Positions 1 to 7,317 of a DNA stretch of 12,567 nucleotides are shown one piece after another. Under the pieces are notes generated by a model, which saw only the letters and a list, made by a program, of their open reading frames with translations, did not search any database and was not told the origin of the DNA. The position numbers were made by a program, and so were the translations under genes. Source of the DNA: Planctomycetaceae bacterium (GTDB lineage: Bacteria > Planctomycetota > Planctomycetia > Pirellulales > Pirellulaceae). The stretch spans positions 16,275-28,841 of the forward strand of contig DMPQ01000459.1 in NCBI GenBank assembly GCA_003455945.1, given 5' to 3'. How positions within the stretch are numbered: position 1 is the stretch's first letter; each line of letters opens with the position of its first letter.

Positions 1-97
1 GCCGGATATAGTCGCGTCGATCCAGCCGCCCGTGAGCGTAGTCGTCGTAGAGATCGAGGACCTGGCGGTCGAACTCCGAAGCGTGCTTGCGTCGCAT
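1..97 (-). CDS. Dienelactone hydrolase family protein, N-terminal fragment
   Basis: Only the first 32 codons lie in the window; the gene continues past the left edge. The visible start reads [20 protein letters not shown] followed by [12 protein letters not shown]. This matches the N-terminal pattern I recall for YghX-like dienelactone hydrolases (basic start, ...LLDLYDxYAHGxIDRREFL...), alpha/beta hydrolases in which this segment precedes a hydrophobic stretch and the catalytic domain. None of the catalytic Cys/Asp/His residues can be checked here. The ATG at 95-97 is supported by a GGAG (complement of 108-111) ten bases upstream. The gene is transcribed away from the secreted protein at 368, so the two are divergent. 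The family call rests on a short segment and remains moderate. Confidence 0.6.
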   Translation of the reverse strand, partial: MRRKHASEFDRQVLDLYDDYAHGRLDRRDYIR

Positions 98-367
98 GGT
101 CGGTCGTCTCCGGGAACCTGAGGGAGGGAACTCGCGCTGCCGACGGCTCGAATGCCTCCGCCGGAGCGTACGTCGATTGTGCCCCAATCGCGACGACGAC
201 GCACCCCGCATCCCAGCCGAAACGGCCGAGCCCTCGACGTTTCCGACGAACCGATCGCTTTCGGGAACTCGCATCGCGATTCGCCCGTCTCAGACCACCG
301 ATGGCGGTACGAACCGGTCGTTGCGTCTCTCGTTGCGTCGCTTGCTTCGTCCCAGGAGTCTCCACCG
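98..367. other. Divergent intergenic region, no clear promoter
   Basis: This 270-base gap separates two divergent genes and should carry promoters for both. I see ribosome binding sites at each end (GGAG complement at 108-111; AGGAG at 354-358) but no convincing -35/-10 pair. A 9-base direct repeat CGTTGCGTC occurs at 319-327 and 331-339, with a weaker third copy near 341-349. It could be an operator, or it could be chance in GC-rich DNA. Frames open through this region encode Arg/Ser-rich peptides without family features, so I do not call a gene. Confidence 0.4.
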
Positions 368-1612
368 ATGTCCCTGCTCTCGCTCGCTTCGCTCGGATCC
401 GCTCGATCGGACCGCGACGTATCCCGAGGCAACGCGGCTCGGTTCGGCCTGCGCACCGTCGGTCTCGTTCTGTTCGCCTTGGCCGCCGGTTCGGCGGTGG
501 GACGAAGCGCAGCGCAGGAAGGATGGGGCCCGATCGTCGACGGACTTCGCTGCCGAGTCGTGCCGGTCGAGGCGAGCATGTCGGAAGAGGCGATCGAACC
601 GTCCGCGGTGGTACGCAAGTTTCGGCGATTCGATCAGGTCGCGTTCGTCGTCGAGGTCGAGAACGCCTCCGACTCGCCTGTGATGCTGCTCGACACGCGT
701 TATGGAGACAGCTTCGGCGAAGCTTCCGGAGATCCGAACTCGGATTGGTCGGGGCAATATCTGTTCGAGATCCGCTATCGCGATGCGGCAGGGAAGACGA
801 TCGCGATCCCCGAGACGACCGTCATCGACGCGAACATGGTCCTCGGCTCGACCGCCATCGCGACGGTCGAACCGAGGGCGACGCATCGATTCCTGCTCCG
901 CCCCGAAAAGTGGCTGTCGAGTCTGTCGCGCGATCCGGGAGCGGGAACGTTCACGGCCGAAGTGATCTATCGCGGCATGCCGGAGCGAGTGAAGACGCGA
1001 TTGCGAGAGTACCGAGACGATTCGGCCGGCCTGAATGCGTGGTCCGGCGAACTGATCGGCACGAGCGAACCGTTCGAGATCGAAATGGCGGACGAACGGA
1101 GGATCGCTTGGGGACCTGCGGACGACGGCATCGAAGCGGGGCTCGAAATCGTCCCGTCGCGAGACATCCCGTTCGGCTCGAAGTCGAAGCTCAGGTTGCA
1201 TCTGAAGAACGTGTCGGACGGTCCGCTGAACCTCTCGGGACATCTCTGGCAATCGGAGTTGCCGATCGAGGCGATCGATGCCGAGGGAAAGTCGGTCGAC
1301 GTCTCGACGGCCTGGTATTCGGGCTGGACATTGTCGGCCGGCTATATGCTGCAGCCCGGCGAGGTGGCGACCTTCGATGCAGGCAATCTGGGGCTGGCTG
1401 CCGATGCGACTCAGGCCGAGGCGTTCGAGCATGTGACGAACCGCAAGATGATCGTGCCGCCGGGGAAGTACCGGATCCGATCGATGACCTCGTTCGGTGC
1501 CTCGCCGATCCTGCAGGATGGCGAAGGGAACGTGCTCATTCCGCGGGAGGGGGACTGGCAGGGAAAGATCGAGACGGGGTGGCTCGAGTTCGAGACGGGG
1601 CATCCGCAATGA
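368..1612 (+). CDS. Secreted protein of unknown function with two homologous beta-type repeats
   Basis: A 414-residue protein with no function I can name. Residues 26-49 form a signal peptide core (GLRTVGLVLFALAAG) after a long polar start, with likely cleavage at SAA|Q near residue 49. The mature part contains two related halves. Each opens with a WGPxxDGL/I segment (residues 53-60 and 248-255). Each then has an N-x-SD-x-P strand motif (ENASDSP at 98-104, KNVSDGP at 280-286), a DAxGK turn (139-143 and 304-308) and a strand near 168-177 or 330-336 ending in Phe. This suggests an internal duplication of an immunoglobulin-like beta sandwich. The frame is open upstream to 152, but ATG 368 is chosen because AGGAG at 354-358 sits nine bases before it and the signal peptide follows. 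There are no catalytic motifs and few cysteines. A binding or structural role in the periplasm or at the surface is an inference. It is followed after 151 bases by msrC on the same strand. Confidence 0.85.
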   Translation: MSLLSLASLGSARSDRDVSRGNAARFGLRTVGLVLFALAAGSAVGRSAAQEGWGPIVDGLRCRVVPVEASMSEEAIEPSAVVRKFRRFDQVAFVVEVENASDSPVMLLDTRYGDSFGEASGDPNSDWSGQYLFEIRYRDAAGKTIAIPETTVIDANMVLGSTAIATVEPRATHRFLLRPEKWLSSLSRDPGAGTFTAEVIYRGMPERVKTRLREYRDDSAGLNAWSGELIGTSEPFEIEMADERRIAWGPADDGIEAGLEIVPSRDIPFGSKSKLRLHLKNVSDGPLNLSGHLWQSELPIEAIDAEGKSVDVSTAWYSGWTLSAGYMLQPGEVATFDAGNLGLAADATQAEAFEHVTNRKMIVPPGKYRIRSMTSFGASPILQDGEGNVLIPREGDWQGKIETGWLEFETGHPQ

Positions 1613-1763
1613 CCGGACTCCACTCCCGACCGGCGTCTCGCGTCGCTCACCCCGCTTCGCTCGGCCGAACGGATCGACGAGAATCGTCCTTCGTGTCGCG
1701 AGGGCCATCGCGAGGTTCGAGGGTCCTTCCGCGACGCGGTGACGCCAGCGCCGAGGCTGTCCG

Positions 1764-2258
1764 ATGCATGTCGATTCGCCGATCGATCGATCGGGACTGT
1801 CCGCCGAAGAACTCCGCCGTTCGCTGAGTGCCGAGTTGGCGGCGTTGTGGACGGGGGAACGAGACCTGATCGCCAACTGCGCCAATACCGCGGCCGTTCT
1901 CTACCACGCCTTGGCCGATCTGAACTGGGCCGGCTTCTATTTCCTGAAGGGGAACGACCTGGTCCTCGGCCCGTTTCAGGGGAAGCCGGCTTGCGTCCGG
2001 ATCGGACCGGGTCGGGGAGTCTGCGGCGCGGCGGCCGCTCGTCGCACGACGCTGATCGTGCCGGATGTCCATCGATTCCCCGATCACATCGCCTGCGACT
2101 CGGCCTCGAACTCCGAGATCGTGGTCCCGATGCTCGTCGGCGAGCGACTGATCGGCGTGCTCGACATCGACAGCCCGAAGTTCGATCGCTTCACCACCGC
2201 CGACGGTCAGTGGCTCGAATCGATCGTTGCCGGCCTGCTGTCCGCGTCCGAGGTCTGA
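1764..2258 (+). CDS. msrC: Free methionine-(R)-sulfoxide reductase, GAF domain (fRMsr)
   Basis: This cytoplasmic enzyme reduces free L-methionine-(R)-sulfoxide to methionine and so takes part in oxidative-damage repair. The 164-residue single GAF domain has the usual family length and carries all signature segments: LNWAGFY (53-59), LGPFQGKPAC (68-77), GVCG (85-88), DVHRFPDHIACD (101-112) and SEIVVP (117-122). The three redox cysteines are Cys77, Cys87 and Cys111. Their spacing (10 and 24) equals that of Cys84, Cys94 and Cys118 in E. coli fRMsr. Glu118, Asp134 and Asp136 sit where the E. coli ligand-binding acidic residues (125, 141, 143) fall at the same offset. There is no signal peptide, unlike most neighbours. 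The ATG at 1764 has only a weak GAGG upstream; the N-terminal 20 residues are not conserved in my recollection, so the start could differ slightly. The gene ends just before a strong hairpin terminator. Confidence 0.95.
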   Translation: MHVDSPIDRSGLSAEELRRSLSAELAALWTGERDLIANCANTAAVLYHALADLNWAGFYFLKGNDLVLGPFQGKPACVRIGPGRGVCGAAAARRTTLIVPDVHRFPDHIACDSASNSEIVVPMLVGERLIGVLDIDSPKFDRFTTADGQWLESIVAGLLSASEV

Positions 2259-2328
2259 ACCGACTCGGGGTGTTCGAGCGGCGTCCCGGTCGAAACCTCT
2301 CGCCCGCGAAGGACAGGCAGGCGAGAAC

Positions 2329-2359
2329 GAGTCGCGTCACGTTGCTCGCGACTCTTATT
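2329..2359 (+). terminator. Rho-independent-type terminator after msrC
   Basis: A perfect 8-bp GC-rich stem (GAGTCGCG at 2329-2336 with CGCGACTC at 2347-2354) encloses a 10-base loop. It is followed directly by TTATT (2355-2359), an AT-rich tail that stands out in this GC-rich DNA. It lies 71 bases after the msrC stop and before the end of the convergent M1 peptidase. The T-rich tail is on the plus side only, so it should stop msrC transcription better than transcription from the opposite gene. Confidence 0.6.
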
Positions 2360-2375
2360 GGTCACCGTATCGACG

Positions 2376-4073
2376 TCACTCCGAGGCCTCGGCCGACTCC
2401 GCCGTGACGTAGAAGTTCCGATCGACCTCGAACGACTCGATCGGCATCTCGAGCTTCAGCTCCTGCCAGCTCTCGGTCGGCGCGATCCGGCGTTCGGTGC
2501 CGTCGATCGTCACGTCGATCGGCATCGCGAACCCCTCGACCACGTTCTCCCATCGATAACGCAAGGTATTCCCGTCGATCGAGTAGGTCAGCTGCGGCAC
2601 GTCGGTCGTTCTCAGGTACTGCTCGAAGAAGGCCTTCAGATCGAGCCCCGTCCGTTCGGACAAATACCCCTCGATCTCGACCGTCGTCACCGTCCGATGC
2701 CGATAGGTCTCGTTCATGCCTCGCAGGATCGAACGCCACGTCGCGTCGTCGTTCAGGAGATGCCGGAGCGTGTGCAGCAGGTTGCCTCCTTTGTAGTACA
2801 TGTCCCCTGATCCCGACTCGTTCCGATCGTAGGTGCCGATGATCGGGCGATCGTTGCGGATCAGGCGTCGGCAGCCGATGACGTAATCCTGCGCCTGCTT
2901 CTCGGAGAAGTGGTACTCGACGAACAGGTTCTCGGAGTAGTTCGTGAACCCTTCGTGAATCCACATGTCGGCGGCGTCCTTCATCGAGACGTTGTTGCCG
3001 AACCACTCGTGCCCCGACTCGTGCACGATGATGAAGTCGAACAGGAATCCGACTCCGGTCCCGCTCAGATCGCGTCCGCCGTAACCGTTGCGGAAGCCGT
3101 TGCCGTAGGTGACCGAACTCTGGTGCTCCATGCCGGGATACGGCACTTCGACCAGCTTGTAGCCGTCCTCGTAGAACGGATACGGACCGAACCAGTGCTC
3201 GAACGCGGCCAGGGTCCGAGGCGCCTCGCGGAAGTGCTCGCGGGCCACCTCCAGATGATCTCTCAGCACCCAGTACTCGAGATCGAGGGTGCCCGCTTCC
3301 CCTTCGAACGTGTCGCCGAAGCGGACATAGTCGCCGAGATTCAGGTTGACGCAGTAGTTGTTGATCGGCTGAGTCACTAGCCAGCGGTAGGTTCGCGTTC
3401 CGTCCTCGGCCGGCTCGGTCGTCTCGAACAACCGCCCGTTGCCGATCGCGACCAGGTCGGCCGGAACGGTGTAGTGCATCTCCATGCCGTCGTCTGGTTC
3501 GTCGTAGCCGTGGTCCTTGTTCGGCCACCAGATGCTTGCGCCGATCCCCTGACAGGTCGTGACGACGAACGGCTTGCCGTTCTCATCCCGTTTCCAACTC
3601 AGCCCACCGCTCCACGGAGGATTGGCGCTTTCGGTCGGAGTGCCTCCGTAGGCGACGACGATCTCGTGGTCGGCGCCGACCTCGAGCGGTGCGGGGAACT
3701 CGACCCAACAGACGTTCCCCTCGCGTTCGAACAGCAGTGCCGCGCCGTCGAAATCGATGCTCCGGATCTCCATCGGCTGCTGCAGATCGATCTGCATGCG
3801 GTCGCCCGGCTGGAGCACGCGGAAGCGGATCGTGTTGGTCCCTTCGAGAGATCGCTTCTCGACGTCGACCCGGACCTCGAGTCGATAGTGGCGCAGGTCC
3901 CACCAGGCTCGCTCCGGCGTGATCGCCCCGCGAAGCTCGTCGGGCGATCGCTCGTCGGTCGTCGGCCCGTTCGCCGCGACCGGTTCGTCGGCAGCTGCCG
4001 GGAAGATCATCGACGCGAACAGAACGAGGATGACCGAGCGACCGGTCAGCGTCAGGGAGTTCGAACGGAGCAT
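2376..4073 (-). CDS. Exported M1 family metallopeptidase (aminopeptidase N-like)
   Basis: Zinc peptidase of the M1 (gluzincin) family, expected to remove N-terminal residues from peptides in the periplasm or outside. From the preferred ATG at 4071-4073 the protein has 565 residues. A signal peptide spans residues 1-28 (cleavage after PAAA, before DEP). The N-terminal beta domain spans roughly 50-245. The catalytic domain carries the substrate-anchoring motif as GMEHQ (314-318), where the textbook form is GAMEN. Zinc-binding HESGH lies at 351-355, followed after exactly 18 residues by the third ligand Glu374 (HEGFTNY), and the YYKG tyrosines lie at 426-427. A small C-terminal beta domain ends the protein, shorter than the large helical domain of E. 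coli PepN. The frame is open to an ATG at 4139, but that start would place 22 polar residues before the signal sequence, so I prefer 4073; its GAGG at spacing 11 is only fair. It is convergent with msrC and divergent from the transglutaminase gene. Confidence 0.93.
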   Translation of the reverse strand: MLRSNSLTLTGRSVILVLFASMIFPAAADEPVAANGPTTDERSPDELRGAITPERAWWDLRHYRLEVRVDVEKRSLEGTNTIRFRVLQPGDRMQIDLQQPMEIRSIDFDGAALLFEREGNVCWVEFPAPLEVGADHEIVVAYGGTPTESANPPWSGGLSWKRDENGKPFVVTTCQGIGASIWWPNKDHGYDEPDDGMEMHYTVPADLVAIGNGRLFETTEPAEDGTRTYRWLVTQPINNYCVNLNLGDYVRFGDTFEGEAGTLDLEYWVLRDHLEVAREHFREAPRTLAAFEHWFGPYPFYEDGYKLVEVPYPGMEHQSSVTYGNGFRNGYGGRDLSGTGVGFLFDFIIVHESGHEWFGNNVSMKDAADMWIHEGFTNYSENLFVEYHFSEKQAQDYVIGCRRLIRNDRPIIGTYDRNESGSGDMYYKGGNLLHTLRHLLNDDATWRSILRGMNETYRHRTVTTVEIEGYLSERTGLDLKAFFEQYLRTTDVPQLTYSIDGNTLRYRWENVVEGFAMPIDVTIDGTERRIAPTESWQELKLEMPIESFEVDRNFYVTAESAEASE

Positions 4074-4310
4074 CGTCGGGAGCGCCTCATCGCAAAGAAA
4101 CACGGACCGGCCGCAGGGACCTCGGCCGCCGATCAGCATAGCCGGGGAAGCGGCGCGGAGCAGGGTGCATCGCGACCGAGACCTCGCGCCGGGCCGCGGC
4201 GGTTCACCACGTTGCGGTTGCGCCCCACGAACGCCTGCGACGTCGCGAACGCCGAGCGATGGTATGATCGCGACGAGCCGAACGCGATCGCGAACGGCCG
4301 GAGTCGAACG
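4074..4310. other. Divergent intergenic region between M1 peptidase and transglutaminase genes
   Basis: These 237 bases should hold promoters for both flanking genes. On the plus strand TATGAT at 4263-4268 is a good -10 candidate (see separate entry). On the minus strand the complement of 4135-4140 reads TATGCT, a weaker -10; its -35 position is poor. If that minus-strand box is used it overlaps the upstream ATG at 4137-4139, which would favour the shorter M1 peptidase start at 4073. No open frame here has family features. Confidence 0.4.
4240..4268 (+). promoter_or_regulatory. Possible promoter of the transglutaminase gene (-10 TATGAT)
   Basis: TATGAT at 4263-4268 differs from the sigma-70 consensus -10 by one base and stands out in GC-rich surroundings. 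The -35 slot (4240-4245, ACGTCG) is poor, so the promoter would depend on an activator or on the -10 box alone. Transcription would begin near 4275, giving a leader of about 36 bases to the ATG at 4311. Confidence 0.35.
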
Positions 4311-5525
4311 ATGGGCAGCTGCACCGCGACAACGACGGCGTCGACGACGAACGGACGCTACCTCGAGCGTCGAAGAGCCACCGTCGACTTGTCAGCGATC
4401 CCCGTCGCGATCCCCGTGGCGATCTGCGTCGCCCTGCTGCTCGCTTCGATCTCGGCCCCTTCGATGGCCGCGCAGGATGACGATGCGGCGGAACGGCGAG
4501 TCACCTTCACGATCCGGAACCGGTTTCTGCCGAGTCCCGGGACCGAGTCGATCACGTGGACGACCTTGATACCGACGACGATCCCCGATCGACAGCTCGT
4601 TCACCGGATCGACTACTCGCACCGCCCTCAGCGAATCTTCCGACGCCACGGCAACACCTATGCCACGTTCGAACTGAAGGAACCGCGAGGCCCGGTCGTG
4701 ATCGACATCACGGTGACCGCCGATCTCCTGCGAGGCGATCTGCGAACCGTCTCGGCACGACGCGTACGGAGCGACGACGCAGACGCCGGTCGGGACCTGA
4801 CGTCGCCTCCTGATGATGTTCCCTACGAAGTCACCCCCTCCGACTATTCCGGCCGAAGCGATACCGGCGCGAATGACGCGTCTCCCGAAGGCACCACAAC
4901 TTCGGATGACGCTTCCGCCGAGTCGCTGCGTCTCGACGCGTGGCTGGTAAGCGAGAAGTACCTGGAAGCGGACGATACGGCGATCCGCGAAGCGATCGAC
5001 GCGATCGATCAGCCGGAGCCGCTCGATCGGGTTCGAGCGATCCTGGCTCTCGTCGGCGAACGGCTGCGCTACGTCGGCTTCCAGGAGGAATCGCTCGGAG
5101 CGGCGAGAGCGTTCGAGGAGCGACGCGGGGACTGCTCGGAGTTCGCCGATCTGTTCGTCGCCGCTTGTCGAGCGGCCGGACTTCCGGCACGCACCTGTGA
5201 CGGCTTGCTGATCGCTCCCGTGCCCACCGGAGACACGGCGCGTCACAAGTGGGCCGAGGTCTATCTGACAGAGGTCGGCTGGGTCGAAGTCGACCCGCTG
5301 CGGATCGCCAAACGTACGGCGACGCTGCACCGCATGCCGAACGAATACCTGCGGCTGTCTCATCTGCGCAACGACAGGACGCTCAACGGCTACGAAGTCG
5401 CCTACTACCGGTACCGAGGCGAACCGATCGAGTTCGAGAACGAGTTGTTGCTGCACGATCCGGCCGAGCTCGACGACCGTTCCGATCAGGAGCGACGCCG
5501 TGGCTCGCCCGAGTCGGATCGTTGA
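4311..5525 (+). CDS. Exported transglutaminase-like cysteine hydrolase
   Basis: A 404-residue protein with a C-terminal transglutaminase-like (papain-fold) domain. The catalytic triad is visible: Cys275 in GDCSEF, His312 in HKWAEVY and Asp328 in VEVDP, in the order and spacing usual for bacterial members. Bacterial relatives act as proteases or amide-bond hydrolases as often as cross-linkers, so the substrate is unknown. A hydrophobic stretch at 28-50 with likely cleavage near SMAA|Q (54) marks export, although a long 25-residue basic start precedes it. Residues 60-150 form a beta-rich N-terminal region. Residues 153-205 are a Ser/Thr/Asp/Gly-rich linker that looks disordered. The frame is open far upstream, overlapping the opposite-strand M1 gene, but that part has no family character. 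ATG 4311 has GGAG at 4300-4303, seven bases before it. It is the first of three closely spaced plus-strand genes (gaps of 57 and 130 bases to the starts of the next two genes' reading frames are 57 and 88). Confidence 0.85.
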   Translation: MGSCTATTTASTTNGRYLERRRATVDLSAIPVAIPVAICVALLLASISAPSMAAQDDDAAERRVTFTIRNRFLPSPGTESITWTTLIPTTIPDRQLVHRIDYSHRPQRIFRRHGNTYATFELKEPRGPVVIDITVTADLLRGDLRTVSARRVRSDDADAGRDLTSPPDDVPYEVTPSDYSGRSDTGANDASPEGTTTSDDASAESLRLDAWLVSEKYLEADDTAIREAIDAIDQPEPLDRVRAILALVGERLRYVGFQEESLGAARAFEERRGDCSEFADLFVAACRAAGLPARTCDGLLIAPVPTGDTARHKWAEVYLTEVGWVEVDPLRIAKRTATLHRMPNEYLRLSHLRNDRTLNGYEVAYYRYRGEPIEFENELLLHDPAELDDRSDQERRRGSPESDR

Positions 5526-5582
5526 CGCTCGTCGCTCCCGCCGCAGCCGCCCCTCTTTCCCTGACGACCGGAGTCAAGCCTG

Positions 5583-7229
5583 ATGCGTCACCGAACGTTG
5601 ATGACGTCGCTTTGCAGGATCGTCGTCCTGATCGCTCTCGCCGTCGGACCGATCGCTGCGGTCGCCGCCGACGAGCCGGCCGAGCTGCGGGTGATGACCT
5701 GGAACATCTGGAAGGGAGGACGTCAGGACGGCGACGAGATCGGGCCGCGCAAGGTGATCGAGACGATTCGCGAGAGCGGTGCCGAGATCGTCGCGCTGCA
5801 GGAGACCTACGGATCGGGAGAGCGGATCGCGGACGAACTCGGGTATCGTTTCCATCCTCGCGGCACCAACGTTTCGATCCTCAGTCGCCATCCGATCGTC
5901 GAGGACCTGTCGGTCTTCGAGGAGTTCAAGTGCGTCGGAGGACTCGTCGAGCTGCCTGACGGAAAGCGGATCGCGTTCTACTCGATCTGGCTCCCCTATG
6001 CCGCCGAGATCTGGGAAGCGGGAACGCGCGATGTCGCCGACGTCGATCGGATGCTCGCCGCCTGTGCGCCGTCGGCAGTCGATCTGGCGGCGATCCGCGA
6101 GGCGATCGATCGACGACTGAGCGATCCGAAGTACGACGGCGTGCCGATCGTGATCGCCGGCGACTTCAACTCGATGTCGCATCTGGACTATTCGGCCGTC
6201 GCCCGTGACGACTATCGGGTCGAGGTCGATTGGCCGACCTCTCGCGTCCTGGGCGATGCGGGGTATCGCGACGCCTGGCGCGAGTGCCGTCCGACGATCG
6301 ATCGCGCCGCCGATCGGACCTGGACGCCTCGGTTTCCCGATCAGGAGCAGGATCGGATCGATTTCGTCCATTACCGCGGCGGATCGCTGCGGGCGGTCGA
6401 GGCGCGACGAATCGACGATCATCCCGATCGGTTCCCATCGGACCATGCCGCCGTCACCATCGACTTTCGCTTCGATCGCCTGCCCCGCGACGAAGTGCCG
6501 CTGAGACTCGCGACCTACAACATCCGGCACGGCGAAGGGAACGACCGCCGAGTCGATCTCGAGCGCACCGCAGCGGTGCTCGACGAACTGAAACCTGATT
6601 TCGTCGGCCTGCAGGAAGTCGATCTCGGTGCGGGACGAAGCGGGAGCGTCAATCAACCGCGGGAGCTCGGTCGCATGCTCGGCATGCATGCCGCCTTTGG
6701 TTCGTTCATGGACTTCCAGGGGGGGCGATACGGCATGGCGATCCTGTCGAAGCATCCGCTGACCGATGTGCGGGCTCTGCGATTGCCCGACGGAAACGAA
6801 CCGCGCATCGCGCTTTTGGCGACGGCGCGACTGCCGAATGATCGGACCGTCACCGTCGTCAACGTCCATTTCGACTGGGTCGACGACGATCGCTTTCGCT
6901 TCGCTCAGGCCCAGGCGGTGGCCGACGAACTCCGCAGGCTCGATCGGCCGTTCGTCCTGCTGGGCGACTTCAACGACACTCCCGAGTCGCGCACGATCGA
7001 GCTTTTTCGCGAATTGGCGATCGAAGCGGACAAGCCGCAGGACGATTCGTTTACCTTCTCGGCGCAGCGTCCGGTGCAGGAGATCGATTTCGTCCTGTTC
7101 GATCGGAAAGCGAACTGGCAGATCGATTCGGTCCGCGTGATCGACGAACCGATGGCGTCGGATCACCGGCCGGTGCTGGTCGAAGCGCGACTGTTGCCCG
7201 ATCCGACCGACTCCGGCAGCGGGAACTGA
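5583..7229 (+). CDS. Exported protein with two tandem endonuclease/exonuclease/phosphatase (EEP) domains
   Basis: A 548-residue secreted protein holding two EEP folds, the metal-dependent phosphodiesterase family that includes DNase I, exonuclease III and sphingomyelinase. A signal peptide covers residues 1-29 (AAVAA|DE). Domain 1 (about 34-297) shows TWNIWKGG (Asn41), LQET (Glu74), GDFN (Asp194, Asn196), RIDFV (Asp260) and SDH (287-288). Domain 2 (about 306-535) shows TYNIRHGEG (Asn313), LQEV (Glu345), VNVHFD (His429), GDFND (Asp462, Asn464), EIDFV (Asp502) and SDH (527-528). Domain 2 has the full catalytic set. In domain 1 the position where relatives carry a His in the HL/HF strand appears to be Trp136 (SIWLPY), so activity there may be altered. 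Substrates could be nucleic acid, nucleotides, phospholipid or sugar phosphate; the sequence does not decide. Most family members have one domain of 250-300 residues. GGAG at 5570-5573 sits nine bases before the ATG. It lies 57 bases after the transglutaminase gene and is probably cotranscribed with it. Confidence 0.9.
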   Translation: MRHRTLMTSLCRIVVLIALAVGPIAAVAADEPAELRVMTWNIWKGGRQDGDEIGPRKVIETIRESGAEIVALQETYGSGERIADELGYRFHPRGTNVSILSRHPIVEDLSVFEEFKCVGGLVELPDGKRIAFYSIWLPYAAEIWEAGTRDVADVDRMLAACAPSAVDLAAIREAIDRRLSDPKYDGVPIVIAGDFNSMSHLDYSAVARDDYRVEVDWPTSRVLGDAGYRDAWRECRPTIDRAADRTWTPRFPDQEQDRIDFVHYRGGSLRAVEARRIDDHPDRFPSDHAAVTIDFRFDRLPRDEVPLRLATYNIRHGEGNDRRVDLERTAAVLDELKPDFVGLQEVDLGAGRSGSVNQPRELGRMLGMHAAFGSFMDFQGGRYGMAILSKHPLTDVRALRLPDGNEPRIALLATARLPNDRTVTVVNVHFDWVDDDRFRFAQAQAVADELRRLDRPFVLLGDFNDTPESRTIELFRELAIEADKPQDDSFTFSAQRPVQEIDFVLFDRKANWQIDSVRVIDEPMASDHRPVLVEARLLPDPTDSGSGN

Positions 7230-7317
7230 TCGACGAACGTCGCGACGATCGGGCGCCCGACGGCGGGCACCGGCCATCCCCAGATCCTCTTCACTTCCGA
7301 ACGGATCGTCCCTCGCG

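Noticed and set aside
1769..1782. GATC tandem run at the start of msrC as a possible phase-variable microsatellite
   Set aside because: Only about three four-base units, inside conserved codon usage and part of the window-wide CGATCG excess; too short to be a credible slippage tract.
1609..1827. Small plus-strand frame starting at the ATGA overlap with the stop of the secreted protein
   Set aside because: The ATGA overlap looks like translational coupling, but the 72-residue product is Arg/Ser-rich, lacks any family feature and runs into the start of msrC in another frame.
290..1885. Long open frame on the minus strand (about 530 codons) opposite the secreted protein and msrC
   Set aside because: Arg/Asp-rich translation with no domain or signal features, antisense to two well-supported genes. 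It is a by-product of GC-rich codon usage.
3474..4310. In-frame upstream extension of the transglutaminase gene
   Set aside because: It would overlap the opposite M1 gene by 600 bases and has no family character. A good ribosome binding site and the signal peptide place the start at 4311.
7245..7275. GC-rich palindromic segment (CGGGCGCCCG and GCCCG-ACGG-CGGGC) between the EEP and transporter genes
   Set aside because: Short 5-bp stem without a T-rich tail; not enough to call a terminator.
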